Shown here in pieces: positions 7,113-15,738 of a stretch of 49,524 nt of DNA (position 1 is its first letter; each line of letters begins with the position of its first letter). The notes beneath the pieces were generated by a model that was not told the origin of the DNA, did not search any database, and saw nothing but the letters and a program-made list of their open reading frames with translations. The DNA is taken from the NCBI GenBank assembly GCA_036555105.1, contig DATBMA010000049.1, positions 1-49,524 on the forward strand, given 5' to 3'. Origin of the DNA: DATBMA01 sp036555105. Lineage in GTDB: Bacteria; Actinomycetota; Acidimicrobiia; Spongiisociales; ZC4RG35. The translations under genes and the position numbers were made by a program.

Positions 7113-8566
7113 GCCTCCTGCTTCAGGAGATCAGCAAGCGCTTCGGCGCGCTCCAAGCCAATGACAGGATCGACTTGGAGCTGAAGCCCGGCTCCTTGCA
7201 TGCCGTGCTCGGTGAGAACGGGGCGGGCAAGTCGACCTTGATGAAGATCCTCTCCGGCTTCATAGCTCCCGACTCCGGGACCATCTCGGTGGACGGCGTC
7301 GGGGTACGCACTGGTTCGCCGTCAGCCTCTCTCCAGGCCGGCATCGGCATGCTCCACCAGGAGCCGCTGGTCTGTCTCCCGTTCACGGTGGCCGAGAACT
7401 TCCGGCTGGGATCCGATCTCGGACGGACCGAGGCCCGGGCTCGACTCGGCGAGTTGTGTGAGCGCACAGGCTTCGACCTCGATCCCGACGAGGTCACCCG
7501 CACTCTCTCGATCGGGCGCAGGCAGCAGTTGGAGATCCTGCGACTGCTCGACCGGGGAGTGAAGGTTCTGATCCTCGACGAGCCGACCTCCGGGATCTCC
7601 GCCGCGCAACGAGACGCACTGTTCTCCGCCCTCAGGGGCCTGGCCGCCGACGGCTTGATCATGCTCTTCGTCTCTCACAAGCTCGAGGAGATCAATTCTC
7701 TGTGCACCTCGGTCACGGTGATGAGACGCGGCCAGGTGGTGGGCCGGGGCGGCCTGCCCGCCCCCGAGGACGAGCTGGTGCGGATGATGTTCGGGGAGAT
7801 GACCGCGACGCTCCCGCAACGATCGGGCATGGTCGGCAAGGCCAACGTAGCCTCCCTCCGTGGGGTCGATGCCGGGGTGGGACGCGGGTCGATCACCGGG
7901 GCCGACATGGATGTGCGGGAAGGGGAGGTCGTAGGCATCGCCGGCTTGGAGGGCAGTGGCCAGGATTCACTGCTGAGAGTGCTGACCGGCCTGGTCCCGG
8001 CCCGACACGGCCGGGTGGAGATCGGCGGCGCCGACCTGACCAGGAGCTCGAATCGGCGCTTCTCGGAAGCAGGCGTTTCATTTCTGCCGGCCGGCAGGCT
8101 GGAGGAAGGGCTGCTGCCTGGCCTCGATCTGACCGAGCACATGGTGCTGGCCGGATCCGTGAAGGGCCAGATCATCGATTGGCACAAGGCGTCCGAACAT
8201 GCAGGCGCCGTCATCCGCCACTTCCGGATCAAAGGCCGACCGGAGTCCCCGGTCGAGTCTCTCTCGGGAGGGAATCAGCAGCGGGTCCTCCTGTCGATGC
8301 TCCCCGACCGCCTGCGTCTGCTCCTGATGGAGCACCCGACCCGGGGGCTCGACCTCGAGTCGGCTGCATATGTCTGGGAGTTGCTCTTGGCCCGGCGCAA
8401 AGAGGGAACCGGGATCGTCTTCGCGTCATCCGACTTCGACGAGCTGCTCGCCTATGCGGACCGCATCATCGTTTGCTATGACGGTCGGATCGTCGCCGAC
8501 CTCGATCGAGAGGACACAGACGCCGAGCAGATCGGCGGGCTTATCGGTGGCAGGGGGGCAGCGTGA
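7109..8566 (+). CDS. Sugar/nucleoside-type ABC importer ATPase with two nucleotide-binding domains
   Basis: This 485-residue tandem ATPase is of the RbsA/YufO type and energises uptake through the two permeases that follow. Domain 1 has Walker A GENGAGKS (35-42), a degenerate signature LSIGRRQQ and Walker B ILDEPTSG. Domain 2 has the family's atypical P-loop GLEGSGQDS lacking the usual Lys, signature LSGGNQQR and an altered Walker B (LLMEHPTRG). This asymmetry is normal for the family. There is no Shine-Dalgarno directly before ATG 7109; initiation is probably coupled to the leader ORF. The stop overlaps the next gene in GTGA. Confidence 0.93.
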   Translation: MSLLLQEISKRFGALQANDRIDLELKPGSLHAVLGENGAGKSTLMKILSGFIAPDSGTISVDGVGVRTGSPSASLQAGIGMLHQEPLVCLPFTVAENFRLGSDLGRTEARARLGELCERTGFDLDPDEVTRTLSIGRRQQLEILRLLDRGVKVLILDEPTSGISAAQRDALFSALRGLAADGLIMLFVSHKLEEINSLCTSVTVMRRGQVVGRGGLPAPEDELVRMMFGEMTATLPQRSGMVGKANVASLRGVDAGVGRGSITGADMDVREGEVVGIAGLEGSGQDSLLRVLTGLVPARHGRVEIGGADLTRSSNRRFSEAGVSFLPAGRLEEGLLPGLDLTEHMVLAGSVKGQIIDWHKASEHAGAVIRHFRIKGRPESPVESLSGGNQQRVLLSMLPDRLRLLLMEHPTRGLDLESAAYVWELLLARRKEGTGIVFASSDFDELLAYADRIIVCYDGRIVADLDREDTDAEQIGGLIGGRGAA

Positions 8567-9594
8567 ACAGAGGCCCGGTGCGCGCCTTGATCGCCGTCTT
8601 GGTATCGCTCTTCCTGACACTGATCCTGCTTAGGGCGACCGGCGCCCCTCCGTACGAGTCGTTGGCGGTGATATTCGACGGAGCCTTCGGCAACCCAGGG
8701 CGGATAGCCGACACGTTGATGGCCTGGGCGCCCCTGGTCTTGGCGGCCGCCGGGTTGGTGGTGACCTTCGCGGCCGGGCTCTGGAACATCGGGGTCGAGG
8801 GTCAGGTCACGGCCGGTGCCATCGCCGCCTCGTGGGTGGCCAGAGAGCTGCCGGGGCCGGCCTACGTCCTGATCCCGGCGATGCTCCTTGCCGGGATCGC
8901 AGGCGGCGCCCTGTGGGGCCTGCTGGCCGGGTGGTTGAAGGTCAAAGGCAACGTCAACGAGATCTTCGGCGGGCTTGGGCTCGGCTTCGTCGCCTTGTCC
9001 TTTGCCACCTTCCTCGTCATCGGGCCATGGAAGCGGGAGGGCGTGGCCTCGACCTCGGGCACCGATCCCTTCCGCCCCGAGGCCTGGCTGCCAACCGTCG
9101 GTGACACCCGTCTCGCCCCAGTCGCCGTCCTCCTGGCGATTGCAGGCATCGCGGCGGTTGCGTACTCCATCAGAGGCACGCGTTTCGGACTGCGGTTGCG
9201 CGCGGTGGGATCCAACCCGGCCAGCGCCCGGCTGCTCGGGGTGCCCCCGCAGGCGACTCTCGTGCGGGCCTTCATGGTCGGCGGGGGGATGGCCGGCTTG
9301 GCGGGAGCCGTGATCGCCTCGGGTATACAGCACAAGCTGGTGCCCGCCATCGCCGGCGGCCGGGGATACCTGGCGATCCTGGTGGTCCTTCTTGCCAGCT
9401 TCCGGGCGGCCTGGGTGGCTCCGGTGGCGGTCTTCTTCGCCGCCATTTCCACGGGTGCCGCCCAGCTCCAGCTCCAGCTCGACCTCGACAGCTCGCTCGG
9501 GGGCGTCATCCAAGGAATCCTGGTGTTGGTCTTCCTTCTCACCGGAGGTCTTTTGACCCGCTGGCAGTCGCGCAAGGCGGCCGCCAGTGGGTAG
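8563..9594 (+). CDS. Nucleoside-type ABC importer permease (first of two)
   Basis: This 343-residue polytopic membrane protein of the BPD_transp_2 family (RbsC/YufP-like) has about nine hydrophobic segments. The conserved cytoplasmic coupling region is seen around GLRLRAVGSNPASARLLG (about 211-228), followed by a Gly-rich helix (GGGMAGLAGAV). The GTG start at 8563 overlaps the ATPase stop. It pairs with the permease at 9587-10528 to form the translocation channel. Confidence 0.92.
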   Translation: MNRGPVRALIAVLVSLFLTLILLRATGAPPYESLAVIFDGAFGNPGRIADTLMAWAPLVLAAAGLVVTFAAGLWNIGVEGQVTAGAIAASWVARELPGPAYVLIPAMLLAGIAGGALWGLLAGWLKVKGNVNEIFGGLGLGFVALSFATFLVIGPWKREGVASTSGTDPFRPEAWLPTVGDTRLAPVAVLLAIAGIAAVAYSIRGTRFGLRLRAVGSNPASARLLGVPPQATLVRAFMVGGGMAGLAGAVIASGIQHKLVPAIAGGRGYLAILVVLLASFRAAWVAPVAVFFAAISTGAAQLQLQLDLDSSLGGVIQGILVLVFLLTGGLLTRWQSRKAAASG

Positions 9595-10528
9595 GACGCT
9601 GGCCACTCTGGTTGCCGCGGCCACGCCTCTCATCTACGCCGCCGTGGGCGAGGCGATCACCGAGCGCTCTGGCATCGTCAACCTCTCTTTGGACGGCAGC
9701 ATCCTCCTATCGGCAATGAGCGGGTTTGCAATCGCCTACACAACCGGCAGCGTCGCCGCCGGATTCGTCGGCGCAGCCGTGGTGGCAGCCCTGGTGGCCC
9801 TGCTCGTGGCCTGGTCCGGTATCAGCCTCAAGCTGAATCAGATCGCAGTCGGATTCGTCTTGACACTGTTGTGCGCTTCGCTCAGCTCCTACCTCGGTAC
9901 CGACTTCGTCCGCGTCCCCGGGCCGTCGGTGCAGCCGCTGCCGATACCGGTCTTGTCGGAGATCCCGGTCATAGGCCAGGCGTTCTTCGGTCAGAACTTG
10001 TCTGTGTATGGGGCCCTGATCCTCACGGTGGTGGCGGCATGGTTCCTGGCGCGGGCCCGGCGCGGATTGGAGCTGCGGGCGGTCGGCGAGCGGCCGGAGG
10101 CCGCCCATGCCCGTGGGATCCCGGTGTCCCGCTACCGGTATCTGGCGGCAGCGGTGGGCGGGGCCCTGGTCGGAGTGGCGGGAGCCGCATTTTCACTAGA
10201 CCAGAAGCTGGGATGGTCGGATGGGCATACGACCGGCTACGGATGGATCGCCCTCGCCATCGTGATCTTCGGGGGATGGCAACCTCTGCGAGTTGCTTTC
10301 GGGTGCTTCTTGTTCGGGGCGCTGCAAATCGTGGCTCTTCGCCTGCAGCCGGTGTTCCCAGGTCTGGCCCAGGTCCTTCCCACCCTCCCATTCCCGCTCA
10401 TGATCATCTCGCTCGTGATCGTCAATGCCCCAGGCTTGCGGAGATTGGCCGCCGCCAATCCCAAGTGGGGCAGGCTCCTGCTCCCCGATCCCCCGGCCGC
10501 ATTGGGGCGGAATTTCACGCCAGAGTGA
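9587..10528 (+). CDS. Nucleoside-type ABC importer permease (second of two)
   Basis: This 313-residue membrane protein of the same BPD_transp_2 family resembles YufQ/NupQ. It opens with the typical segment TPLIYAAVGEAITERSGIVNLSLDG and carries the coupling motif RRGLELRAVGERPEAAHARG near 155-175. The GTG start at 9587 overlaps the preceding permease by 8 bp. With the BMP protein and double ATPase it completes a four-gene importer in the same order as bacillus nupNOPQ-like systems. Confidence 0.92.
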   Translation: MGRTLATLVAAATPLIYAAVGEAITERSGIVNLSLDGSILLSAMSGFAIAYTTGSVAAGFVGAAVVAALVALLVAWSGISLKLNQIAVGFVLTLLCASLSSYLGTDFVRVPGPSVQPLPIPVLSEIPVIGQAFFGQNLSVYGALILTVVAAWFLARARRGLELRAVGERPEAAHARGIPVSRYRYLAAAVGGALVGVAGAAFSLDQKLGWSDGHTTGYGWIALAIVIFGGWQPLRVAFGCFLFGALQIVALRLQPVFPGLAQVLPTLPFPLMIISLVIVNAPGLRRLAAANPKWGRLLLPDPPAALGRNFTPE

Positions 10529-10535
10529 GCTGAGG

Positions 10536-11201
10536 GTGGCAGCAGGGGGCACGCCGGGGCTGGTGGCAGCCGCCGCATTGGCTGCGGTAGCCATGACGAC
10601 GATCCTGTTGGCCTTGCTGGTGGAACGCCAGCCCCGGAGGTGGATCGTGTTCTATGCCCTCTTCTTCCTGGCCAGCCTGGCTACGACAGTCGGGTTGGCC
10701 GTCGGTGGGCTCGACTGGGAGGTGACCTCCCAATTGCTCGGGCTGATGGCCGGCCTGGGCCTGGTGTGGGCATGCTTGGGGGATGGCTTCACTCCGCGGG
10801 TCCGGAGAGCAGTTTCGGCGACGGTCACTGCTCTCTCCGTCGCTGGTGGGTCCTGGGTGGTGCTCTCGGCGGTTGGTGCCCAATCCGGCCCGGTCGGCTC
10901 GCTCGAAGGTGTGCGCCTGGCGACGGCCGTGTTCCTTGCACAGGTGACGATTGCGGGAGTGTTGATGACGGTTGGCTACCTGCAGATGCCGGCGAAGGCG
11001 GTCCCTCTCCTCCCTCCTCTTGGCATCGCCGCTGTGGTCGCCGCCGGGCTCTGGGTCTTGCCAGAAGAGATGCTGATCGGCGAGCTGGCCGCCCATGACC
11101 TGGCGATGCTGGTGGCGGGGACTTGCTTGCTCCTTTTGTGGGGGCTGAACCAACTGCGGTTCAATCGACGTGATTTCATAGTGGTCGAGGTGGCGAGATG
11201 A
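10536..11201 (+). CDS. Polytopic membrane protein of unknown function (about seven TM segments)
   Basis: This protein of about 221 residues is almost entirely hydrophobic. Roughly seven membrane helices can be drawn, the first (LVAAAALAAVAMTTILLALLV) at the N-terminus and the last near MLVAGTCLLLLWGLNQL. I do not recognise a family. GTG 10536 lies 7 bp after the permease stop and is preceded by GAGCTGAGG; ATG 10593 is an alternative that would shorten the first helix. The stop overlaps maf in ATGA, so it is part of the long operon that starts with the nucleoside importer. Confidence 0.7.
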   Translation: MAAGGTPGLVAAAALAAVAMTTILLALLVERQPRRWIVFYALFFLASLATTVGLAVGGLDWEVTSQLLGLMAGLGLVWACLGDGFTPRVRRAVSATVTALSVAGGSWVVLSAVGAQSGPVGSLEGVRLATAVFLAQVTIAGVLMTVGYLQMPAKAVPLLPPLGIAAVVAAGLWVLPEEMLIGELAAHDLAMLVAGTCLLLLWGLNQLRFNRRDFIVVEVAR

Positions 11202-11776
11202 GACTGGTGCTGGCTTCGACCTCCCCTCAACGGGCCGATCTGTTGGCTTCGCTCCGTATCGAGTTCACTCAGATGTCGCCTGATGTGGATGAGATGGCCT
11301 TGCCAGGCGAGCTCCCGGCACTACAGGTGGAGCGGCTGGCTCGGGCCAAAGCCGGGGTAGTCGCCCAGCCGAACCAGGTCGTCCTGGGTGCGGACACCCT
11401 TGTCGTCCTTGACGGGATTTCCATCGGCAAGCCCTCGCACGCCGAGGAGGCGAGAGGGATACTGCGACGGCTGTCCGGAGTGACCCACGAGGTCGTGACC
11501 GGAGTCGCCGTCGCCACCTGGGATGAGGGCCCCAGGCTCGTTTCGGGAGTCGACTCGACCCTGGTGACGATGCTCGACCTGACCGATGAGGAGATCGAGG
11601 ACTACGTGGCTACTTCTGAGCCTATGGGAAGAGCGGGGGCGTACGCCATCCAGGGTTTGGGGGCGACTCTGATCAGGGCGGTCGACGGCAGCCCCTCGAA
11701 CGTGGCAGGCCTCCCTCTGCACACAGTCGCCCGCATGTTGCGAGCGGCCGGCATCGCCATCCCGGCCGCGATATGA
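11198..11776 (+). CDS. maf: Maf-family nucleotide pyrophosphatase
   Basis: This 192-residue Maf/YhdE-type house-cleaning enzyme hydrolyses non-canonical or modified nucleoside triphosphates to monophosphates. The N-terminal ASTSPQR substrate loop (6-12), the acidic stretch DVDE and the catalytic Asp66 in GADTLVV are all present. The protein has the usual family length. It overlaps both neighbours in ATGA, lying between a membrane protein and a DNA ligase downstream of a nucleoside importer. That context fits a nucleotide-quality or salvage theme, although this is only inference. Confidence 0.93.
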   Translation: MRLVLASTSPQRADLLASLRIEFTQMSPDVDEMALPGELPALQVERLARAKAGVVAQPNQVVLGADTLVVLDGISIGKPSHAEEARGILRRLSGVTHEVVTGVAVATWDEGPRLVSGVDSTLVTMLDLTDEEIEDYVATSEPMGRAGAYAIQGLGATLIRAVDGSPSNVAGLPLHTVARMLRAAGIAIPAAI

Positions 11777-13296
11777 CCTTGTTCGTCGAACTGGTCAGCA
11801 CCTCGTTGGAGGTGGCGTCCACACGCAGCCGCAACCAGAAGATGGCGGCGATAGCTGCGTTCATCTCGAAGTTGGGCCAGGGCGAGCGCAGGATCGCGGT
11901 GCCGATGGTGGCCGGGCGGCTTCGCCAAGGAAGGGTGGGGGTCGGCTACGCGACGGTGTGGGGTGGTACCCAGGTCGAGCCGGCTGGGATCCCCACCCTC
12001 GAGATCGCCGACGTCGACAGAGTGATGTCGGGCCTGCAGGCTGCCACGGGGGAAGGGTCGCAGGCTCGCCGGCAGGAGATCCTCGACGGGCTGCTCGTGC
12101 AGGCCACCAAGGAGGAGCAGGAGTACATCGGCCGGCTGCTCGTAGGGGAAGTCAGGCACGGGGCCCTCGCCGGCCTGGTTCTGGAGGCAGTCGCACAGGC
12201 AGCGGAGGTCCCCGCTGGTGAGCTCCGCCGCGCCCTGATGCTCAACCCGGAATTGGGAGAGGTGGCCGAGCTGGCGATGGACGGCGATCTCCAATCGCTG
12301 GAGCTCGTAGAGCTGCAGCCGCTGCACCCGATTCAGCCGATGCTGGCCTCGCCGGCCGCATCTCTCGAAGAGGCGCTCGGCGGGCTTTCATCAGTTGAGT
12401 GGAAGCTCGACGGCGCCCGCATCCAGGTCCACCGCGGCGGCGGCAAGGCGGCCGTGTTCACACGCAATCTGAGGGATGTGACCGGCCGCATGCCCGAGCT
12501 GGTGGCCGAGGTGCTGGCCTTGACTGCCGAATCCTTCGTGCTCGATGGCGAGGCGCTCTCCATCGCCAACGACGGGCGCCCTCGCCCGTTCCAGGAGACG
12601 ATGAGCCGGTTCGGGACGGAGGAGGAAGGCATGGCGACGCAGACCCTGGTCCCGTACTTCTTCGACTGCCTCTACGTCGACGGCACCAGCCTGATCGATC
12701 GACCACTGGTGGAGCGCCAGGAGGCGCTCGACCGTGTCGTGCCCGACCGGCTGCGGATCCCACGGTTGCTCACCTCATCGCTCGGCGAAGCCGAGACGTT
12801 CATGCAGCAGGGCCTTAAGGCTGGGCATGAGGGGGTGATGGTCAAAGCGCCGAGTTCGGTCTACGCCGCAGGGAGACGCGGCCGGGACTGGCTCAAGGTG
12901 AAGCCGGTTATCACCTTCGACCTGGTCGTGCTGGCCGCAGAATGGGGCCATGGTCGACGCACCGGCTATCTGTCGAACCTGCATCTGGGAGCCCGCGATC
13001 CGAGAGGAGGCCCCCCGGTGATGGTCGGCAAGACGTTCAAAGGGATGACAGACGAGTTGCTGGCCTGGCAGACCGAGGCTTTGCAGAAGATCGAGACCCG
13101 GCGCACGGCCGGGACGGTCTGGGTGAGGCCGGAGTTGGTGGTGGAGGTGGCGCTCGACGGCGTCCAGGGCAGCACTCGCTACCCGGGCGGGGTGGCCCTC
13201 CGTTTCGCCCGGATCCGGGGTTACCGGCCGGACAAGTCACCCGCCGACGCCGACACCATCGACAGCCTGCGTGACCTGCTGAGCGCTGGCCGATGA
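11773..13296 (+). CDS. ligB: ATP-dependent DNA ligase (LigB type)
   Basis: This 507-residue ligase has the length and layout of mycobacterial LigB and archaeal replicative ligases. An N-terminal DNA-binding domain (about 1-180) is followed by the adenylation domain with motif I KLDGARIQ (nucleotidyl Lys211), motif III-like FDCLYVDG, motif IV-V EGVMVKAP and WLKVKP, and an OB domain ending in RFARIRGYRPDK, typical of this family. It seals nicks with ATP and is usually accessory to NAD-dependent LigA. It overlaps maf and the LLM oxidoreductase in ATGA on both sides. Confidence 0.95.
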   Translation: MTLFVELVSTSLEVASTRSRNQKMAAIAAFISKLGQGERRIAVPMVAGRLRQGRVGVGYATVWGGTQVEPAGIPTLEIADVDRVMSGLQAATGEGSQARRQEILDGLLVQATKEEQEYIGRLLVGEVRHGALAGLVLEAVAQAAEVPAGELRRALMLNPELGEVAELAMDGDLQSLELVELQPLHPIQPMLASPAASLEEALGGLSSVEWKLDGARIQVHRGGGKAAVFTRNLRDVTGRMPELVAEVLALTAESFVLDGEALSIANDGRPRPFQETMSRFGTEEEGMATQTLVPYFFDCLYVDGTSLIDRPLVERQEALDRVVPDRLRIPRLLTSSLGEAETFMQQGLKAGHEGVMVKAPSSVYAAGRRGRDWLKVKPVITFDLVVLAAEWGHGRRTGYLSNLHLGARDPRGGPPVMVGKTFKGMTDELLAWQTEALQKIETRRTAGTVWVRPELVVEVALDGVQGSTRYPGGVALRFARIRGYRPDKSPADADTIDSLRDLLSAGR

Positions 13297-14192
13297 AGTT
13301 CGGCGTGCAGCTGCCCGAGGCCGAGTACGAGGCCACCTGGCCCGAGATCAGGGACATGGCGAGGATCGCCGAGGACTCCGGGTTCGACTCGATCTGGCTC
13401 GGGGATCACCTCCTCTACCGCTTCGAGACCGGCCCGGCCGGGCCCTGGGAGGCATGGTCGATGCTGGCGGCCCTGGCGGCAGTAACCGAGAGGGTGACGC
13501 TGGGACCGCTGGTGGCGGCCACCCCATTCCACAGCCCGGCGATGCTGGCCAAGAAGGCCGCGACGGTGGACGAGATCTCAGGGGGAAGGCTGGTGCTCGG
13601 ACTGGGGGCGGGTTGGAATCGCCTCGAGTTCGACGCCTTCGGCTTCCCGTATGACCAACGAGTGAGCCGCTTCGCGGAGGCTTTCGAGATCATCCGCCGG
13701 TTGCTCACCACCGGCGAGGCCGACTTCGAGGGACGCTTCTACACGATCAGGGAGTGCGAGCTCCACCCTCGGCCGCGGCTTGGCGGCCCACCCCTGATGA
13801 TCGGATCGAACGGCGAGCGGATGCTGGGTCTCACTCTCCCATACGTCGAGTACTGGAACTCGTGGTATCGGAACTTCAACAATCAGGTCGACGACCTCCG
13901 ACCGCTGATGGCGAAGATCGAGCAATCGGCGGTCGAGCTGGGCCGGGCACCCGGCGAGGTCCGGAAGACCGTGGCGCTGCTCGTTGCTTTCGAGTCGATC
14001 CGGGCGCCGTCGCGATACGTGGAGACCACCCCTGCGATCACAGGCTCGATCACCCAGATGGCAGAGGCGCTGGCCGGATTCGCCGGGGCCGGGGTGGACC
14101 ACGTGATGCTGGTGCTCGACCCCATCACTGCCGACTCGGTGGCCGCCGCAGCAGAAGTAGTCGCCTCGGCCCGAGATCTCATCTCAAGCTGA
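13293..14192 (+). CDS. LLM-class (luciferase-like) oxidoreductase, probably F420-dependent
   Basis: This 299-residue TIM-barrel oxidoreductase of the bacterial luciferase-like family begins MKFGVQLPEAEYE with the motif FDSIWLGDHLLYRF near 30-43 and GRLVLGLGAGWN near 91-102. The sequence style is that of actinobacterial F420-dependent LLM enzymes, though FMN dependence cannot be excluded. The substrate is unknown. The ATG overlaps the ligB stop. It is the last gene of the long plus-strand run; a non-coding gap of 131 bp follows. Confidence 0.88.
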   Translation: MKFGVQLPEAEYEATWPEIRDMARIAEDSGFDSIWLGDHLLYRFETGPAGPWEAWSMLAALAAVTERVTLGPLVAATPFHSPAMLAKKAATVDEISGGRLVLGLGAGWNRLEFDAFGFPYDQRVSRFAEAFEIIRRLLTTGEADFEGRFYTIRECELHPRPRLGGPPLMIGSNGERMLGLTLPYVEYWNSWYRNFNNQVDDLRPLMAKIEQSAVELGRAPGEVRKTVALLVAFESIRAPSRYVETTPAITGSITQMAEALAGFAGAGVDHVMLVLDPITADSVAAAAEVVASARDLISS

Positions 14193-14253
14193 TGATCAAT
14201 CAGCACAAAGGCAAGAACCGAAACTGGTCTGGGCGAGTGGTCGATCATCCAGT

Positions 14254-14276
14254 CTTTGTACTCTGGCCTTTGTACT
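14254..14276 (+). repeat. Direct repeat CTTTGTACT x2
   Basis: The 9-mer CTTTGTACT occurs at 14254-14262 and 14268-14276, a 14-bp period, inside the gap between the LLM gene and the small membrane protein. It could be a regulator site or part of an upstream promoter (TACTCT overlaps it). Its function is unknown. Confidence 0.5.
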
Positions 14277-14311
14277 GAGTGCCGGGGCGTAGTGGGCCGC
14301 ACCCGACTCGT

Positions 14312-14317
14312 TACCGT
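14312..14317 (+). promoter_or_regulatory. -10 element TACCGT, leaderless promoter
   Basis: TACCGT is followed by 6 bases (CTGGTG) and ATG 14324. This decides between the in-frame GTG at 14321 and the ATG in favour of the ATG. Confidence 0.55.
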
Positions 14318-14323
14318 CTGGTG

Positions 14324-14779
14324 ATGCACACCCTTCTCCTCTATCTCCACATCGTCGGGGCCGGGGCCTGGCTCGGGGCAAACTTCATGCAGGCCGCGCT
14401 CGGCCGCACCCTTGTTTCGGCCTCCAGCCAGGTGGCGGCAGCGTGGACCAAAGGGCTCGTGACCCGCGGCAGCAGGCTCTACAACGCGGCGGGGGCCCTG
14501 GTATTGCTATCCGGCATCGCCTTGGTTCTGACCAGCAATGGGACGTACTCATTCGGTGATGCCTTCGTGATCGTCGGTTTCGCCATGCTCATCGTCGGCG
14601 GAGCCGTTGGAGGGGGAGTGCTTGGCCGCGGCAACAGGCGCGCCTCTGTCCTCTACGAAGAGGGCGGGCAGTCGGCCGAGTTGCCTCCGCTGCAGAAGCG
14701 GTTGGTGATGTGGGGGATCATCGACACAGTTCTCCTGCTGCTGACCATCCTGGCGATGGTCTATCGCTGGCGGATCTGA
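14324..14779 (+). CDS. Small integral membrane protein, four TM segments (DUF2269/CopD-like appearance)
   Basis: The protein has 151 residues and four predicted helices: about 2-20 (LLLYLHIVGAGAWLGANF), 52-70, 77-101 and 131-149. The HIxGAxxWLG pattern in helix 1 is reminiscent of DUF2269 and CopD-type membrane proteins, but the match is not strong enough to name a function. It has its own leaderless promoter. Its 3' end overlaps the convergent permease gene at 14761-15738 by 19 bp, so the transcripts are antisense at their ends. Confidence 0.75.
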   Translation: MHTLLLYLHIVGAGAWLGANFMQAALGRTLVSASSQVAAAWTKGLVTRGSRLYNAAGALVLLSGIALVLTSNGTYSFGDAFVIVGFAMLIVGGAVGGGVLGRGNRRASVLYEEGGQSAELPPLQKRLVMWGIIDTVLLLLTILAMVYRWRI

Positions 14780-15738
14780 CCCGCCTCAACCGCAGGCTTG
14801 GTCAGTGGAGCCGCCCCGGCCTTGGGTTTGGGCAGTGCCACCTTTCCGGTCAATGGGGCATGGGCGGCCCGGCGGAAGCCGACCGCGATCAGATGGAACC
14901 CGAGAGTGAGCAGTGAAAGGGCCGCCCCTGCCGCGATCAGTGCAGCCCATTGGGGGGCGCCGGTCAGGTCCTTGGTGACGATCGCCCAATAGACCAGCGT
15001 TCCCCAGTCCGAGTAGGTGGCGGTGTAGGACAACCAAGAGAGGAATCCCTGAGTGACCACCGCCCCTGCCGCCCCCAACACCATGTAGACGCCTGCCAGT
15101 GGGACCAGGGAGGGAAGAAGATGGCGCCCGATCACCTGGCGGGTACTGGCCCCTGAGATCCTGGCCGCATCCACGTAGCCGGCGGCCATGATCGGGAGGG
15201 CGTGGCCCCGCATGACGAGGGCACCGGCCGACAGCCCGGTGAGGAGGCCGAACAACAGCCCGAACACGAAGGGGGTGAGGCGATCCGCCCTCGGATCCGC
15301 GCCCAGGATCAGCATGACCACCGGTACCGGGATGTAGAGGGCAGCATCCACCAGAAGTCCCAGTGATCGGTCCGCTCGCCGGGACGTGGCCCCGGCTGCC
15401 GCCACCGCCAGGCCGACCACCGAGGTCACGATGGCTGCGACGGTGCCTGCGATGAGGGACGGCGTGATCCCGGCCATCAGCATGCTGAAGGTGTCCTTAC
15501 CGAACGCGTCGGTGCCGAGGAAGTGCTGCCACGACGGGGTCGAGGGGTGCCGGATGAAAGGGTCGTAGCCGGCCCTGGGGTCATAGATCGACTCCCTCCA
15601 GGCCGTGCCAAGGAGAATCGGATGGCCAAAAGCCATCACGGTGAAGATGGCGAGGATGGCTGCCCCGGCCTTGGCCTCCCAATGGGACCAGAACGCCTTC
15701 AGCCACGGGCGGACCCAGCTGGACCGTGCCTCAGCCAT
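14761..15738 (-). CDS. Opp/Dpp-type ABC importer permease (DppC-like)
   Basis: This 325-residue membrane permease is of the peptide/nickel family. After a first helix near 25-42 comes the family's periplasmic segment with a HFLGTDAFGKDTFSML motif, followed by five further helices. The coupling EAA-like loop is GYVDAARISGASTRQVIGRH (about 187-206). The C-terminus ends in a Pro/Lys-rich tail of about 30 residues that is not typical. It overlaps the partner permease by 8 bp. No binding protein or Opp-type ATPases are encoded nearby, which is odd for this class. Confidence 0.87.
   Translation of the reverse strand: MAEARSSWVRPWLKAFWSHWEAKAGAAILAIFTVMAFGHPILLGTAWRESIYDPRAGYDPFIRHPSTPSWQHFLGTDAFGKDTFSMLMAGITPSLIAGTVAAIVTSVVGLAVAAAGATSRRADRSLGLLVDAALYIPVPVVMLILGADPRADRLTPFVFGLLFGLLTGLSAGALVMRGHALPIMAAGYVDAARISGASTRQVIGRHLLPSLVPLAGVYMVLGAAGAVVTQGFLSWLSYTATYSDWGTLVYWAIVTKDLTGAPQWAALIAAGAALSLLTLGFHLIAVGFRRAAHAPLTGKVALPKPKAGAAPLTKPAVEAGQIRQR

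Noticed and set aside
8476..9633. A long minus-strand reading frame opposite the first nucleoside permease
   Set aside because: It is the antisense of a clear permease gene. Its composition is that of a high-GC shadow frame (Arg/Gly/Pro/Glu-rich) with no recognisable domain.
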